Notes: generated by a model not told the origin, from the letters alone. A stretch of DNA of 64,000 nucleotides from Roseovarius sp. THAF27 (GCF_009363655.1 NZ_CP045393.1:2294001-2358000); one strand, 5' to 3'. Positions 26,523 through 36,432 are shown, numbered from the stretch's first letter. Translations and numbers: made by a program.

Positions 26523-26542
26523 ATTAAACGCACGTTCAATTA
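26523..26542. promoter_or_regulatory. Near-perfect palindrome upstream of the acyl-CoA dehydrogenase operon
   Basis: AATTAAACG (26523-26531) and CGTTCAATT (26534-26542) flank CA, with 8 of 9 positions pairing. The site is 32 bases upstream of the start codon, in an AT-rich patch likely to be the core promoter. The AACG-nn-CGTT shape resembles sites of TetR-type regulators of acyl-CoA metabolism; the regulator is not identified. Confidence 0.5.
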
Positions 26543-26573
26543 CTCACCCGGGTAAGACGAGGAGGACCCCGCG

Positions 26574-27716
26574 ATGGATTTCGCGCTCAGCGAGGAACAG
26601 ACCGCCATTTTCGACATGGCCCATGCCTTCGGACAGGACGCCATCGCGCCCCATGCCCGCGACTGGGAGGCACAGGGCACCATCCCGAAAGAGCTGTGGC
26701 CGCAAGTGGGTGAACTGGGTTTTGGCGGCCTCTACGTCAGCGAAGAGTCCGGCGGTGCCGGCCTTTCGCGGCTGGATGCCACGCTGGTCTTCGAGGCGCT
26801 CAGCATGGCCTGTCCCTCGGTCGCGGCCTTCCTGTCGATCCACAACATGTGCGCCCGCATGATCGACAATTTCGCCAGCGACGATTTCAAGGCCCGCATC
26901 CTGCCCGATGTGATCCCGATGAAGACGGTCCTCTCCTACTGCCTGACCGAACCCGGCTCGGGCTCGGACGCCGCCGCGTTGAAAACCCGCGCCGCGCGCA
27001 CCAACGACGGCTACACGCTCAACGGCACCAAGGCGTTCATCTCCGGCGGCGGCTATTCGGACGCCTATGTCTGCATGGTCCGCACCGGCGAGGATGGCCC
27101 CAAGGGCATCTCCACCGTCTATGTCGAGGACGGCACAAAGGGTCTCAGCTTCGGCGGGCTCGAGGACAAGATGGGCTGGCGCAGCCAACCCACGGCGCAG
27201 GTGCAATTCGACGATTGCGCCATTCCCGCCGAGAACCTCGTCGGCGAAGAAGGCAAGGGTTTCAGCTACGCCATGGCCGGGCTGGATGGCGGCCGCCTCA
27301 ATATCTCCGCCTGCTCGCTCGGCGCTGCGCAACAGGCGCTGGACCTGACCAAGGCCTACATGCGCGAGCGCAAGGCCTTCGGACAAAGCATCGACCAGTT
27401 CCAGGCGCTGCAATTCCGTCTTGCCGATCTGGAGATCGAGCTGCAGGCCGCCCGCGTCTTCCTGCGCCAGGCCGCTTGGAAGCTGGACACCAAGGCGCCC
27501 GACGCCACGAAATACTGCGCCATGGCCAAGAAATTCGTCACCGAAGCGGGCAGCCGGATCGTCAACCAGTGCCTGCAACTGCATGGCGGTTACGGCTACC
27601 TTGCCGATTACGGCATCGAAAAACTGGTCCGCGACCTGCGCGTGCATGAGATCCTCGAGGGCACCAACGAGATCATGCGCCTGATCGTGGCGCGGCACAT
27701 GCTGGCGGAACAATGA
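26574..27716 (+). CDS. Acyl-CoA dehydrogenase, probably isobutyryl-CoA dehydrogenase
   Basis: The 380-residue FAD enzyme has the acyl-CoA dehydrogenase domains in order: N-terminal helices, the FAD-binding middle domain (YCLTEPGSGSDAAALKT, FISGGGYSDAYVCM) and the C-terminal domain with QLHGGYGYLADYGIEKLVRD and VHEILEGTNEIMR. It would oxidise isobutyryl-CoA to methacrylyl-CoA. The substrate is inferred from the next two genes, which take the valine pathway onward. GACGAGGAGGACC gives a strong ribosome site. Its stop overlaps the next ATG by four bases (ATGA). Confidence 0.9.
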   Translation: MDFALSEEQTAIFDMAHAFGQDAIAPHARDWEAQGTIPKELWPQVGELGFGGLYVSEESGGAGLSRLDATLVFEALSMACPSVAAFLSIHNMCARMIDNFASDDFKARILPDVIPMKTVLSYCLTEPGSGSDAAALKTRAARTNDGYTLNGTKAFISGGGYSDAYVCMVRTGEDGPKGISTVYVEDGTKGLSFGGLEDKMGWRSQPTAQVQFDDCAIPAENLVGEEGKGFSYAMAGLDGGRLNISACSLGAAQQALDLTKAYMRERKAFGQSIDQFQALQFRLADLEIELQAARVFLRQAAWKLDTKAPDATKYCAMAKKFVTEAGSRIVNQCLQLHGGYGYLADYGIEKLVRDLRVHEILEGTNEIMRLIVARHMLAEQ

Positions 27717-28744
27717 GCGACATCTCGATCCGTAAGACCGGCCGCGCGGGCCGCATCACCCTGACCCGGCCCAAGGCGCTCAATGCCATGTCCTATGACA
27801 TGTGCCTCGCCATCGAGGCCGCATTGGACGACTGGGCCCAAGACGAAGAGGTCGCCTTGGTGATCATCGACGCCGAGGGCGACAAGGCATTCTGCGCAGG
27901 CGGCGACATCCAGCAGCTATACGACACCGGACGCGCGGGCGATTTTACCTATGGCCGGACCTTCTGGCGCGACGAATATCGCCTGAACGCCAAGATCGCC
28001 GAATACCCGAAACCCTACATCGCCTTCATGCAGGGGTTCACCATGGGCGGCGGCGTCGGCATTTCCTGCCACGGCTCGCACCGGATCGTCTGCGACAGCA
28101 GCCAGATCGCCATGCCCGAATGCGGCATCGGGCTGGTGCCGGACGTGGGCGGCTCGCTGATCCTCGCCAACGCGCCGGGCCGGTTGGGCGAATATCTGGG
28201 CTTGACCACATACCGCATGGGCCCGGCCGACGCGATCTATGCAGGCTTCGCCGACACCTACATCCCGCAGGACCAGTGGCCAGACCTGATCGCCAAGCTC
28301 GAAGACACCGGCAACGTCCACCACATCAAAAGCGAGACGCCCCCACAGGGCACGCTGAGCGACCAGCAGCCCGAGATCGACGCGCTCTTCGACGGCGCCG
28401 ACCTTGCCGCCATCGTGACCGCGCTGGAGGCGTCGGATAGCGACCTCGCCGCCTCCGCCCTGAAATCCATGCGCCGCAACTCGCCCCTCTCGATGGCCTC
28501 CACGGTGCAAATCCTGCACCGCCTGCGCGGCGCGGGTGGGGATATCCGCCACGCGCTGGAGCTGGAATACCGCTTCACCTTCCGCGCGATGGAGCATGGC
28601 GATTTCCTCGAAGGCATCCGCGCCGCCGTGATCGACAAGGACCGCAGCCCCGACTGGCAGCATTACCTCGCCGCACCGCCCACCGCGGCCGCCGAGAAGA
28701 TGCTCCTGCCACTGGGGCCCGACGCAATGACATTCAAGACCTGA
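27713..28744 (+). CDS. 3-hydroxyisobutyryl-CoA hydrolase
   Basis: The 343-residue crotonase-fold protein belongs to the HIBCH group, which hydrolyses 3-hydroxyisobutyryl-CoA to free 3-hydroxyisobutyrate in valine catabolism. The oxyanion-hole region is FCAGGDIQQLY and MGGGVGIS (about 111-118), and the catalytic Glu is about 136 in MPECGIGLVPDVGG. Its ATG overlaps the dehydrogenase stop and mmsB follows after 14 bases, so the three are one operon. The methacrylyl-CoA hydratase needed between the first two steps is not in this window. Confidence 0.92.
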   Translation: MSDISIRKTGRAGRITLTRPKALNAMSYDMCLAIEAALDDWAQDEEVALVIIDAEGDKAFCAGGDIQQLYDTGRAGDFTYGRTFWRDEYRLNAKIAEYPKPYIAFMQGFTMGGGVGISCHGSHRIVCDSSQIAMPECGIGLVPDVGGSLILANAPGRLGEYLGLTTYRMGPADAIYAGFADTYIPQDQWPDLIAKLEDTGNVHHIKSETPPQGTLSDQQPEIDALFDGADLAAIVTALEASDSDLAASALKSMRRNSPLSMASTVQILHRLRGAGGDIRHALELEYRFTFRAMEHGDFLEGIRAAVIDKDRSPDWQHYLAAPPTAAAEKMLLPLGPDAMTFKT

Positions 28745-28758
28745 GGGAGAGACCTGAC

Positions 28759-29634
28759 ATGAAGATCGGATTCATCGGACTGGGCAACATGGGCGCGCCC
28801 ATGGCCGCCAATCTGGCCGCCGCCGGACACGAGGTGACCGGCTTCGACACCGCCGGCACCACCGCCGAGGGCGTGGCCAATGCCGACTCAGCCGAGGCCG
28901 CCGCAACTGACGCCGACGTCGTCATCACCATGCTGCCCAACGGCCAGATTCTGCGCAAGGTGGCTGACACGGTGATCCCGGCGATGAAACAGGGCGCCGT
29001 GCTGCTCGATTGCTCCACCGTCGACGTGGACAGCGCCCGCGCCGTGGCCGAACAGGCCAACGCGGCCGGCCTCGGCGCGCTAGACGCGCCCGTCTCTGGC
29101 GGCATCGGGGGCGCGCAGGGCGGCACGCTCACCTTCATGGTGGGCGGCGACGAAAGCGCCTTTGCCACCGCCAAGCCGCTCTTCGACATCATGGGCCAGA
29201 AGGCCGTGCATTGCGGCCCCTCGGGCAACGGCCAGGCCGCCAAGATCTGCAACAACATGATCCTCGGCGCCACGATGATCGTCACCTGCGAGGCTTTCGC
29301 GCTCGCCGACAAGCTGGGCCTCGACCGCCAGGCGATGTTCGACGTGGTCTCGACCTCCTCGGGCTACAGCTGGTCGATGAACGCCTATTGCCCCGCCCCG
29401 GGTATCGGCCCGAAATCGCCGTCGGACAACGATTACAAGCCCGGCTTCGCCGCCGAACTCATGCTGAAGGACCTGACTCTGGCCATGCAGGCCGCCGAGT
29501 CCGCCGACGCCGACACGCCCATCGGCCAAGCCGCGCGCGACCTCTACCGCCGCTTCGTCGAGGACGAAGACGGCAATGGCCGCGATTTCAGCGCGATGCT
29601 GCCCCGGTTCGAGAAACGCGGGCACGAGAGCTGA
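28759..29634 (+). CDS. mmsB: 3-hydroxyisobutyrate dehydrogenase
   Basis: The 291-residue protein of the beta-hydroxyacid dehydrogenase family has the NAD-binding motif KIGFIGLGNMGAPMAANL at its start, the substrate motif DAPVSGGIGGAQGGTLTF, and the catalytic Lys in GNGQAAKICNNMILG. It oxidises 3-hydroxyisobutyrate to methylmalonate semialdehyde, the substrate of MmsA upstream. It ends the acyl-CoA dehydrogenase operon. A 67-base repeat with terminator-like end begins 8 bases after the stop codon. Confidence 0.95.
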   Translation: MKIGFIGLGNMGAPMAANLAAAGHEVTGFDTAGTTAEGVANADSAEAAATDADVVITMLPNGQILRKVADTVIPAMKQGAVLLDCSTVDVDSARAVAEQANAAGLGALDAPVSGGIGGAQGGTLTFMVGGDESAFATAKPLFDIMGQKAVHCGPSGNGQAAKICNNMILGATMIVTCEAFALADKLGLDRQAMFDVVSTSSGYSWSMNAYCPAPGIGPKSPSDNDYKPGFAAELMLKDLTLAMQAAESADADTPIGQAARDLYRRFVEDEDGNGRDFSAMLPRFEKRGHES

Positions 29635-29641
29635 ACCGCCT

Positions 29642-29708
29642 CTTCCTCTGGCCGAAAATATCCCGGGGGAGCGTCGAAACCCCGTTTCGGCGCGGGGGCA
29701 GCGCCCCC
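29642..29708. repeat. 67-base intergenic repeat, copy 1
   Basis: Starting CTTCCTCTGGCCGAAAATAT, it is nearly identical over 67 bases to the copy at 34200-34266. It contains an inner hairpin (GTCGAAAC / GTTTCGGC, around 29671-29691) and a closing GGGGGC-AGC-GCCCCC hairpin followed by TTT. Both copies have the same length. The strand of function is unknown. Confidence 0.85.
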
Positions 29709-29825
29709 TTTCCCGGCCCGGTATCCACGCACCGGCGCAACCGGCATGAAGCCGCCGGCGCACCTGACTCTCAGTAACGCTCCTTCTGCCCAGGTGTTAT
29801 CCGCCAAAGCAGAAAGAGAAACCAT

Positions 29826-30167
29826 ATGTGGAAACCCGTCCTGACCGCCTCCATCGTCGCCGTGTCGCTTGCCGGACCCGTGGCGGCCAAGTCGAACGGC
29901 TGCCCTCCCGGGCTGGCCAAGAAAGCCGTGCCGTGCGTCCCGCCGGGACAGGCCAAGAAACACTCGGGGTATGGGCATGATCGCTATGACGGGTACCGCC
30001 GGGGCGACGTCATCGAAGGCGATTATATCGTAATCCGTGATCCGGGCCGCTATGGTCTTGACCCCTACGGCACCTATTGCCGGGTTGGCGATCAGGTTCT
30101 GCGCGTCGATCGCGACACGCGCGAAGTGCTCGACCTGATCGGGGCCGCCGCGCGCATCCTGAATTAA
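29826..30167 (+). CDS. Small secreted protein with paired CPPG repeats
   Basis: The 113-residue product has a signal peptide (PVLTASIVAVSLAGPVAA). A short repeated motif follows, CPPGLAKK and CVPPGQAKK, and then a C-terminal part GDYIVIRDPGRYGLDP ... VGDQVLRVDRDTREVLDLIG. The end resembles the RcnB-like periplasmic proteins common in alphaproteobacteria, whose role is unproven. The two Cys and the Lys/Pro spacing look deliberate. It stands alone between mmsB and the convergent gene at 30201. Confidence 0.7.
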   Translation: MWKPVLTASIVAVSLAGPVAAKSNGCPPGLAKKAVPCVPPGQAKKHSGYGHDRYDGYRRGDVIEGDYIVIRDPGRYGLDPYGTYCRVGDQVLRVDRDTREVLDLIGAAARILN

Positions 30168-30200
30168 ATTCAGTGTGCAAGTATCTGATACTTATTGCCT

Positions 30201-30569
30201 TTAAGGGCCAACCGATACGCTCGGTCGCCCCGCCACACCGGTGACGTAACCTTCGCACCGCGCCAAGCCGTTGGCCAGCATCACCTGCCCCTCCATACCT
30301 TGCGGCAGGCCGCGCCATGCCGCAACCCAGCCATCGAATAGCTTGTTGCCTGCCGTTTCCCCAAGGAACGCCTGCACACGTGCTCGCATCTCCGCAGCCC
30401 GTTGGCGCAGCTCGGCCTCGAACGCAGCATCATCGTCGGCGAGTTCCAAAACCGCAAACAGCCCGCCGCAGAAACACGGCTCTTCCGCAAATCCGCAATC
30501 CGGTCCGCCTTGCGCCCACGCCCCGCAGGGCAGCATCAGCCCCAGCAGGACAAAGGCAAACCGCCTCAT
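30201..30569 (-). CDS. Small Cys-containing secreted protein of unknown function
   Basis: The 122-residue protein has a signal peptide ([17 protein letters not shown]) and a mature part with a cluster of Cys ([13 protein letters not shown]) and one more near the end (ARCEGY), which could form disulphides in the periplasm. The middle is helical. I do not recognise a family. Its ATG overlaps the uvrA stop codon (ATGA), so it is translated with uvrA; a link in function is not evident. Confidence 0.65.
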   Translation of the reverse strand: MRRFAFVLLGLMLPCGAWAQGGPDCGFAEEPCFCGGLFAVLELADDDAAFEAELRQRAAEMRARVQAFLGETAGNKLFDGWVAAWRGLPQGMEGQVMLANGLARCEGYVTGVAGRPSVSVGP

Positions 30570-33436
30570 TCAGCTGCCACCTTGCGCGCCGCCAGCATGT
30601 CCTTGAGGTATCGTCCGGTGTGGCTGCGTTCGACCTCGGCCACATCCTCGGGCGTGCCCACGGCCACGATCTCGCCGCCGCCATCGCCGCCCTCGGGGCC
30701 GATATCGACGATCCAGTCCGCGGTCTTCACCACGTCCAGATTGTGCTCGATCACCACGACCGTATTGCCACTTTCCACAAGCTCATGAAGGACTTCCAAG
30801 AGTTTCTTCACGTCCTCGAAATGCAGCCCCGTGGTGGGCTCGTCGAGGATATAGAGCGTCCGGCCCGTGGACCGCTTGGCCAGTTCCTTTGACAGTTTCA
30901 CCCGCTGCGCCTCGCCGCCCGACAAGGTCGTGGCCTGCTGGCCCACCTTGATATAGCCCAGTCCCACGCGCATCAGCGCATCCATCTTCTCGCGTATGCT
31001 CGGGACCGCCTTGAAGAACTCCTGCGCATCCTCGACCGTCATATCAAGAACGTCCGCTATGCTCTTGCCTTTCCACTGGATTTCCAGCGTCTCGCGGTTG
31101 TAGCGCGCGCCATTGCAGGTCTCGCACGTCACGTAAACGTCGGGCAGGAAATGCATCTCGATCTTGATCACGCCATCGCCTTGGCACGCTTCGCAGCGAC
31201 CGCCCTTGACGTTGAAGGAAAACCGCCCCGGCTTGTAGCCACGCGCCTTGGCCTCGGGCAGTCCGGCAAACCAGTCGCGGATCGGCGTGAAGGCGCCTGT
31301 ATAGGTGGCCGGGTTCGAACGCGGCGTGCGCCCGATGGGCCTCTGATCGATGTCGATGACCTTGTCCAGGTGCTCCAACCCCTTGATCGTCTCGCAGGGG
31401 GCGGGCGTCTGCCGCGCGCCATTGAGGCGCATTGAGGCCGTCTTGAACAGCGTCTCGATGGTCAGCGTGGACTTGCCGCCACCGGACACGCCGGTCACGC
31501 AGACGAATTTGCCCAACGGAAACTCGGCATCGACGGATTTCAAGTTGTTGCCGGTGGCCTTGATGATCTTGATCTGCTTGCCATTGCCCGGCCTGCGCTC
31601 TGCGGGTACGGCAATCTCGCGCATGCCTGACAGGTACTGCCCGGTGATCGAGTTCTTGTCGGCCGCCACCGCCTCGGGCTTGCCATGGCTGACCACGTCG
31701 CCCCCATGCACACCCGCACCGGGGCCGATGTCAAAGACGTAATCGGCGGTGCGAATGGCCTCTTCGTCATGCTCGACCACGATCACCGTGTTGCCCTGGT
31801 CGCGCAGGTTCTGAAGCGTCTGCAACAGCCGCCCGTTGTCGCGCTGATGCAGCCCGATGGAGGGCTCGTCCAGAACATAGAGCACCCCGGTCAGACCAGA
31901 CCCGATCTGGCTGGCCAGCCGGATCCGCTGGCTTTCCCCGCCCGACAGCGTGCCGGCATTCCGGCTGAGCGTCAGGTACTCCAACCCCACGTTGTTCAGG
32001 AAGCCCAGCCGCTCGCGGATCTCCTTCAGGATCGCCCGCGCGATCTCGTTCTTCTGCGGCGTCAGCGCGTCCGGCACCGTCTCGCACCAGTCGAACGCCT
32101 CGCGGATCGACATCTGTACCACCTGCCCGATATGGCGCAGGTCATCCGGCTTGCCGATCTTCACGGCCAACGCCTCTTCCCGCAGGCGATAGCCGCCGCA
32201 GGTGCCACAGGGTCGGTTGTTCTGATAGCGCTCGAACTCCTCGCGCACCCAGCTCGAATCCGTCTCGCGATAGCGCCGCTCCATGTTGGGGATCACCCCC
32301 TCGAACACGCGGGACACCTGGTAGACGCGCCCGCCCTCGTCATAGCGGAACTGGATTTCCTCGTCGCCCGAGCCATGCAGGAACACCTGTTTCACATGCG
32401 CCGGCAGATCGCGCCACGGCGTGTTGGCGTCGAATTCGTAATGCCGCGCAATGGCCTCGATGGTCTGCAGAAAATAAGGGCTTTTTCCCTTGCGCCATGG
32501 CGCAAGCGCGCCGTCATAAAGCTTCAGAGCGGCGTCGGGCACCACCAGTTGCTCGTCAAAGAACAGCTCCATCCCCAGCCCGTCACAATCCGGGCAGGCC
32601 CCGAACGGCGCGTTGAACGAAAACAGCCGCGGCTCGATTTCGGGAATGGTGAAGCCGCTGACCGGACAGGCGAAATTCTCGCTGAACGTGGTCCGCTCCG
32701 GCTCGCCCTCCTTCGGCGCCGTCTCTAAAATCGCGATGCCGTCGGCAAGGTCCAGCGCGGTGCGGAAACTGTCCGCCAGCCGCGTGCCGATGCCGTCCTT
32801 CACCACGATCCGGTCGACCACCACGTCGATGTCATGGCGGAACTTCTTGTCCAGCGTCGGCGGCTCGTCGAGATCGTAGAACGTGCCGTCCACCTTCACC
32901 CGCTGAAAGCCCTGCTTGCGCAGCTCCAAAAACTCCTTGCGATACTCGCCCTTGCGGTCCCGCACGATGGGCGCCAGCAGGAAGGCGCGCGTGCCCTCCT
33001 CCATCGCCAGCACGCGGTCGACCATATCCTGCACCTGCTGCGCCTCGATGGGCTTGCCGGTTGCAGGGGAATAGGGCGTGCCGACCCGCGCGAACAGCAG
33101 CCGCAGGTAGTCATAAATCTCGGTCACAGTGCCGACGGTCGAGCGCGGGTTCTTGCTGGTCGTCTTTTGCTCAATCGAAATCGCCGGGGACAGACCGCTG
33201 ATATGGTCCACGTCCGGCTTTTCCATCATGTCCAGGAACTGCCGCGCATAGGCCGACAGGCTTTCGACATAGCGCCGCTGCCCTTCGGCATAGATCGTGT
33301 CGAACGCCAGGCTCGACTTACCCGACCCCGACAGGCCGGTGATCACCACAAGCTCGTTGCGCGGAATATCCACGTCGATGTTCTTGAGGTTATGCTCGCG
33401 CGCGCCCCGTACTTCGATGTTCTTCAGCTCGGCCAT
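30566..33436 (-). CDS. uvrA: Excinuclease ABC subunit A
   Basis: The 956-residue ATPase finds DNA lesions and loads UvrB in nucleotide excision repair. It has two ABC ATPase halves with Walker A motifs [14 protein letters not shown] (about 32-45) and [14 protein letters not shown], the signatures [13 protein letters not shown] and [12 protein letters not shown], and zinc-finger Cys pairs ([26 protein letters not shown]). A textbook alphaproteobacterial LexA box (33503-33517) lies 67 bases upstream, so it is SOS-controlled. Nothing is missing relative to the family. Confidence 0.98.
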   Translation of the reverse strand: MAELKNIEVRGAREHNLKNIDVDIPRNELVVITGLSGSGKSSLAFDTIYAEGQRRYVESLSAYARQFLDMMEKPDVDHISGLSPAISIEQKTTSKNPRSTVGTVTEIYDYLRLLFARVGTPYSPATGKPIEAQQVQDMVDRVLAMEEGTRAFLLAPIVRDRKGEYRKEFLELRKQGFQRVKVDGTFYDLDEPPTLDKKFRHDIDVVVDRIVVKDGIGTRLADSFRTALDLADGIAILETAPKEGEPERTTFSENFACPVSGFTIPEIEPRLFSFNAPFGACPDCDGLGMELFFDEQLVVPDAALKLYDGALAPWRKGKSPYFLQTIEAIARHYEFDANTPWRDLPAHVKQVFLHGSGDEEIQFRYDEGGRVYQVSRVFEGVIPNMERRYRETDSSWVREEFERYQNNRPCGTCGGYRLREEALAVKIGKPDDLRHIGQVVQMSIREAFDWCETVPDALTPQKNEIARAILKEIRERLGFLNNVGLEYLTLSRNAGTLSGGESQRIRLASQIGSGLTGVLYVLDEPSIGLHQRDNGRLLQTLQNLRDQGNTVIVVEHDEEAIRTADYVFDIGPGAGVHGGDVVSHGKPEAVAADKNSITGQYLSGMREIAVPAERRPGNGKQIKIIKATGNNLKSVDAEFPLGKFVCVTGVSGGGKSTLTIETLFKTASMRLNGARQTPAPCETIKGLEHLDKVIDIDQRPIGRTPRSNPATYTGAFTPIRDWFAGLPEAKARGYKPGRFSFNVKGGRCEACQGDGVIKIEMHFLPDVYVTCETCNGARYNRETLEIQWKGKSIADVLDMTVEDAQEFFKAVPSIREKMDALMRVGLGYIKVGQQATTLSGGEAQRVKLSKELAKRSTGRTLYILDEPTTGLHFEDVKKLLEVLHELVESGNTVVVIEHNLDVVKTADWIVDIGPEGGDGGGEIVAVGTPEDVAEVERSHTGRYLKDMLAARKVAAE

Positions 33437-33502
33437 ACTGCCCCCGGTGTCTCACCCGTTGACAGATAGTTTACGCCGCCCGTTCTTCCAAGGGGAAAAA
33501 CG

Positions 33503-33517
33503 GAACATAGCGCGAAC
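33503..33517 (-). promoter_or_regulatory. LexA (SOS) box of uvrA
   Basis: On the minus strand the site reads GTTC-N7-GTTC exactly (GTTCGCGCTATGTTC), the alphaproteobacterial LexA consensus. Its distance to the uvrA start codon (67 bases) fits promoter overlap. Confidence 0.85.
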
Positions 33518-33569
33518 AGCGGTCAGGCCCTGTCAGCAGCGCCTGCTTTATCCACAGTTTATTTGCCGA

Positions 33570-34127
33570 TCACTTCCGGGCCAGCGCCCAGGCGCAGATC
33601 GGAAAGGCCGGATCGTTGTCCAGATTGTCGCGCTCCGGGTCGTAATCCGGCGGCCAGTCTTCACCCAGGTTCCGCAGTCCCGCCAGCCTGTTTCCCCATT
33701 GCTCGGAACGGATCCTGCCCTCGTCGAACCCGGCCTCGATCAGCAGGTTCTTCAGCCCCCGCGCCGTCCAGCGCGAACAATCCACCGGATCGCCGTGATA
33801 GGGGATGAAAAACGGCACCGCGACCCAGAAATATCCGCCCGGGCGCAGCATCTCGATCACGTTGCGCGTCGCGGCATAAGGCCGGTCCAGATGCTCCCAC
33901 ACCTGGTTGGCCAGCACGATATCGAACTGCCGCACGGTCCCGTCCTCGTCGGTATAGGGCCCCGCGCAGATGTCATGGGCCGGATAGCGGAACCGCTCGT
34001 AACTCTTGAACTCATACCGCCGGCCATGCTTGCCCGACACCTCGGCAGCCTCCATCGACGCCAGGTCCAGCTCCTCGAACCAGGCGCGGGAACTCTTGTA
34101 CATCACGATACGGTTGAGGCTCGCCAT
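33570..34127 (-). CDS. SAM-dependent methyltransferase-like protein (atypical)
   Basis: The 185-residue protein resembles class I methyltransferases (Methyltransf_11 type). It has [19 protein letters not shown] (acidic/aromatic motif after beta 4) and [25 protein letters not shown] (post-motif III). The glycine-rich SAM-binding loop normally found near the start is not visible: the corresponding region reads [12 protein letters not shown]. It may bind SAM differently or have lost activity. The closing CAWALARK is common in such proteins. It lies upstream of uvrA in the same direction, but the SOS box lies between them, so it is probably separate. Confidence 0.75.
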   Translation of the reverse strand: MASLNRIVMYKSSRAWFEELDLASMEAAEVSGKHGRRYEFKSYERFRYPAHDICAGPYTDEDGTVRQFDIVLANQVWEHLDRPYAATRNVIEMLRPGGYFWVAVPFFIPYHGDPVDCSRWTARGLKNLLIEAGFDEGRIRSEQWGNRLAGLRNLGEDWPPDYDPERDNLDNDPAFPICAWALARK

Positions 34128-34199
34128 TCCGCTACACTTCCAATGTCATCGACACGCGCACCATCTCAGATGCGGCCCAATGCGAAAAGCCCCGCACCG

Positions 34200-34266
34200 C
34201 TTCCTCTGGCCGAAAATATCCCGGGGGAACGTTGAAACGTCGTTTCAACGTGGGGGCAGCGCCCCC
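34200..34266. repeat. 67-base intergenic repeat, copy 2
   Basis: Nearly identical to 29642-29708. Its inner hairpin is perfect: CGTTGAAACG (34230-34239) and CGTTTCAACG (34241-34250) around one T, followed by GGGGGC-AGC-GCCCCC. It lies between the methyltransferase start and the lpdA stop. Confidence 0.85.
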
Positions 34267-34301
34267 GCTTTTACCAAACCTGCGCGCCGCAGGCGCTCAT
34301 T

Positions 34302-35696
34302 TCAGTAGTGCACCGCCCGCCCATAGGCATCCAGCACGCTTTCATGCATCATCTCGCTGAGCGTCGGGTGCGGGAAGACCGTGTGCATCAGGTCCTCTTC
34401 CGTGGTCTCCAGTTGGCGGCCCACCACATAGCCCTGGATCAGTTCGGTCACTTCCGCGCCAACCATATGAGCGCCCAGCAATTCGCCGGTCTTGGCGTCG
34501 AAGACGGTCTTGATCATGCCCTCGGCCTCGCCCAGTGCAATCGCCTTGCCGTTGCCGATAAAGGGGAAGTTGCCGATCTTCACCTCGTATCCCGCCTCCT
34601 TGGCCTTGGCCTCGGTCAGGCCGACGCTGGCCACCTGCGGGTGGCAATAGGTACAGCCGGCGATGCTGTCCGGGCGCACCGGATGCGGGTGTCCGCCGGC
34701 GGCCAGCTCGGCCACCATCACGCCCTCGTGGCTGGCCTTGTGCGCCAGCCAAGGCGCGCCGGCCAGGTCGCCGATGGCATAGATGCCGTCGACGCCGGTA
34801 CGGCAGTATTCGTCCACCACCACGTGGCTACGGTCCACCTTGATGCCCAGGTCCTCCAGGCCGAGGTTCTCGGTATTTCCGACGATCCCCACGGCGGAAA
34901 TCACCGTGTCGAACTCCAGCTTCTCGGTCTTGCCGCCGGTCTCTATATGGGCAGTCACCTTGCCCTTGGCGCGGTCCAGCTGCTTGACCGTGGATTTCTC
35001 CATGATCTTCATGCCCTGCTTCTCGAACGCCTTCTTCGCGAATTTCGCGATCTCGGCATCCTCGACCGGCAGGATGCGGTCCATCACCTCGACCACGGTC
35101 GTGTCGGCGCCCAGCGTGTTGTAGAAGCTGGCGAACTCGATCCCGATCGCGCCCGAGCCGATGACCAGCAGTTTCTTCGGCATCCGCGGCGGCTTCAGCG
35201 CGTGCTTGTAGGTCCACACCAAGTCGCCATCGGCCTCGAGCCCCGGCAGTTCGCGTGCCCGCGCGCCGGTGGCCAGAACGATGGTCTTGGCGGTCAGCTC
35301 CTCGCTGCCCTTCTCGGTCTTGACCGAAACCTTGCCCTTGCCCGTCAGCTTGGCCTCGCCCATCACCGTGGTGATCTTGTTCTTCTTCATCAGGTGGCCC
35401 ACGCCCGAGGTCAGCTGTTTCGCCACGTCGCGCGACCGCTTGACCACCGCGTCGAGATCATAGTCGATCTTCTCTGCCTTCAGGCCGAACTCCTTGGCGC
35501 GGTGCATCAGGTGAAACACCTCGGACGATCGCAGCATCGCCTTGGTCGGAATGCAGCCCCAGTTCAGGCAGATCCCGCCCAGATGCTCGCGCTCGACCAC
35601 GGCCACCTTCAGGCCCAGCTGCGCGCCCCGGATGGCGGCGACATAGCCGCCCGGCCCTGCCCCGATTACGATCATGTCATAGGATTGCGCGGCCAT
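34302..35696 (-). CDS. lpdA: Dihydrolipoyl dehydrogenase (E3)
   Basis: The 464-residue FAD enzyme reoxidises lipoyl groups of 2-oxoacid dehydrogenase or glycine-cleavage complexes with NAD+. It has the FAD motif [20 protein letters not shown] (about 8-27), the redox disulphide in [15 protein letters not shown], the NAD motif [15 protein letters not shown] and the C-terminal His-Glu pair HPHPTLSE. No E1 or E2 genes are adjacent, so it may be a second E3 copy or serve several complexes. A MarR-like palindrome sits just upstream. Confidence 0.96.
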   Translation of the reverse strand: MAAQSYDMIVIGAGPGGYVAAIRGAQLGLKVAVVEREHLGGICLNWGCIPTKAMLRSSEVFHLMHRAKEFGLKAEKIDYDLDAVVKRSRDVAKQLTSGVGHLMKKNKITTVMGEAKLTGKGKVSVKTEKGSEELTAKTIVLATGARARELPGLEADGDLVWTYKHALKPPRMPKKLLVIGSGAIGIEFASFYNTLGADTTVVEVMDRILPVEDAEIAKFAKKAFEKQGMKIMEKSTVKQLDRAKGKVTAHIETGGKTEKLEFDTVISAVGIVGNTENLGLEDLGIKVDRSHVVVDEYCRTGVDGIYAIGDLAGAPWLAHKASHEGVMVAELAAGGHPHPVRPDSIAGCTYCHPQVASVGLTEAKAKEAGYEVKIGNFPFIGNGKAIALGEAEGMIKTVFDAKTGELLGAHMVGAEVTELIQGYVVGRQLETTEEDLMHTVFPHPTLSEMMHESVLDAYGRAVHY

Positions 35697-35728
35697 GCGA
35701 TGCTCCGTTCCCAGGTCGATTTCAAAAT

Positions 35729-35748
35729 ATAGTTTGATATTAAACTAT
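35729..35748. promoter_or_regulatory. ATAGTTTGAT-ATTAAACTAT palindrome upstream of lpdA
   Basis: Arms ATAGTTTGAT (35729-35738) and ATTAAACTAT (35739-35748) pair at 9 of 10 positions. The site ends 33 bases before the lpdA ATG in an AT-rich patch, and looks like an operator of a MarR-type repressor overlapping the promoter. The binding protein is not identified. Confidence 0.55.
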
Positions 35749-35844
35749 CTCGGAGACGACCACAACGTAGCTAAGCCTCCCGCAACAAGATGCCACGCGC
35801 CGGCCCGGTTTGTCCATGAATTCCAATAGCTCGCACCGCTTGCG

Positions 35845-36432
35845 TTATGCGGCGGCGTCGGCGTCCTGAAGCTCGCGCACCACTCCGCCGTAGCCGCCCT
35901 TCTTCATGAAGGACTTCTCGGCGTCCGAACTGCCGCGCCCCAGCACGTCGTTTCGGTGCGGGAACCGGCCAAAGCTGCGGATCACTTCGCGGTGCGCGCG
36001 CGCATGAAGCAGGTTGTCGTCGCCGCCTTCGGGCATCCGCTCGCAGATCAGCCGCACGCAGCGGTCCTGATCGCACAGGTTCTCCGAATGCATCAGCGGC
36101 AGGTAGAAGAACTGTCGCGCGGGTTCGTCGATGCGCGTGTCCCAACCCTTGTTGATCGCAGCCTTGGCGGCGGCCAGTCCGAACTTGTCGGTGGCGAAGG
36201 CCTGCGCCTGGTCGCGGAACATGTTGCGCGGAAACTGGTCCATCAGGATGATATAGGCAAGCGTGCCGCTGGGATAGGTCAGCCACAGCCCGTTGGTCCC
36301 GTCACAGGCGCGGTGATACGCATCGAGAAACCTGTCGCGCACCGTCTCGTCCAGATCGTCGGACGCCTCGTACCAGCCCTTCGGCCCGACCTCGTCGAGC
36401 CAGAAATTCAAAATATCCTCGGGCGCTGTCAT
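35845..36432 (-). CDS. DUF924 family protein
   Basis: The 195-residue helical protein matches DUF924: ILNFWLDEVGPKGWYEASDDL at the N-terminus, YIILMDQFPRNMFRD and FFYLPLMHSENLCDQDRCV in the middle, and RSFGRFPHRNDVLGRGSS near the end. The fold is related to tetratricopeptide-like helices; the function is unknown. The Asp-Gln-Phe-Pro-Arg-Asn motif is strongly conserved in the family. It has no evident operon partner; the spacing to lpdA holds the palindrome. Confidence 0.9.
   Translation of the reverse strand: MTAPEDILNFWLDEVGPKGWYEASDDLDETVRDRFLDAYHRACDGTNGLWLTYPSGTLAYIILMDQFPRNMFRDQAQAFATDKFGLAAAKAAINKGWDTRIDEPARQFFYLPLMHSENLCDQDRCVRLICERMPEGGDDNLLHARAHREVIRSFGRFPHRNDVLGRGSSDAEKSFMKKGGYGGVVRELQDADAAA

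Noticed and set aside
31310..31330. GGGTTCGAAC, resembling a tRNA T-loop
   Set aside because: It lies inside uvrA in an in-frame conserved region, and no acceptor or anticodon stem can be drawn.
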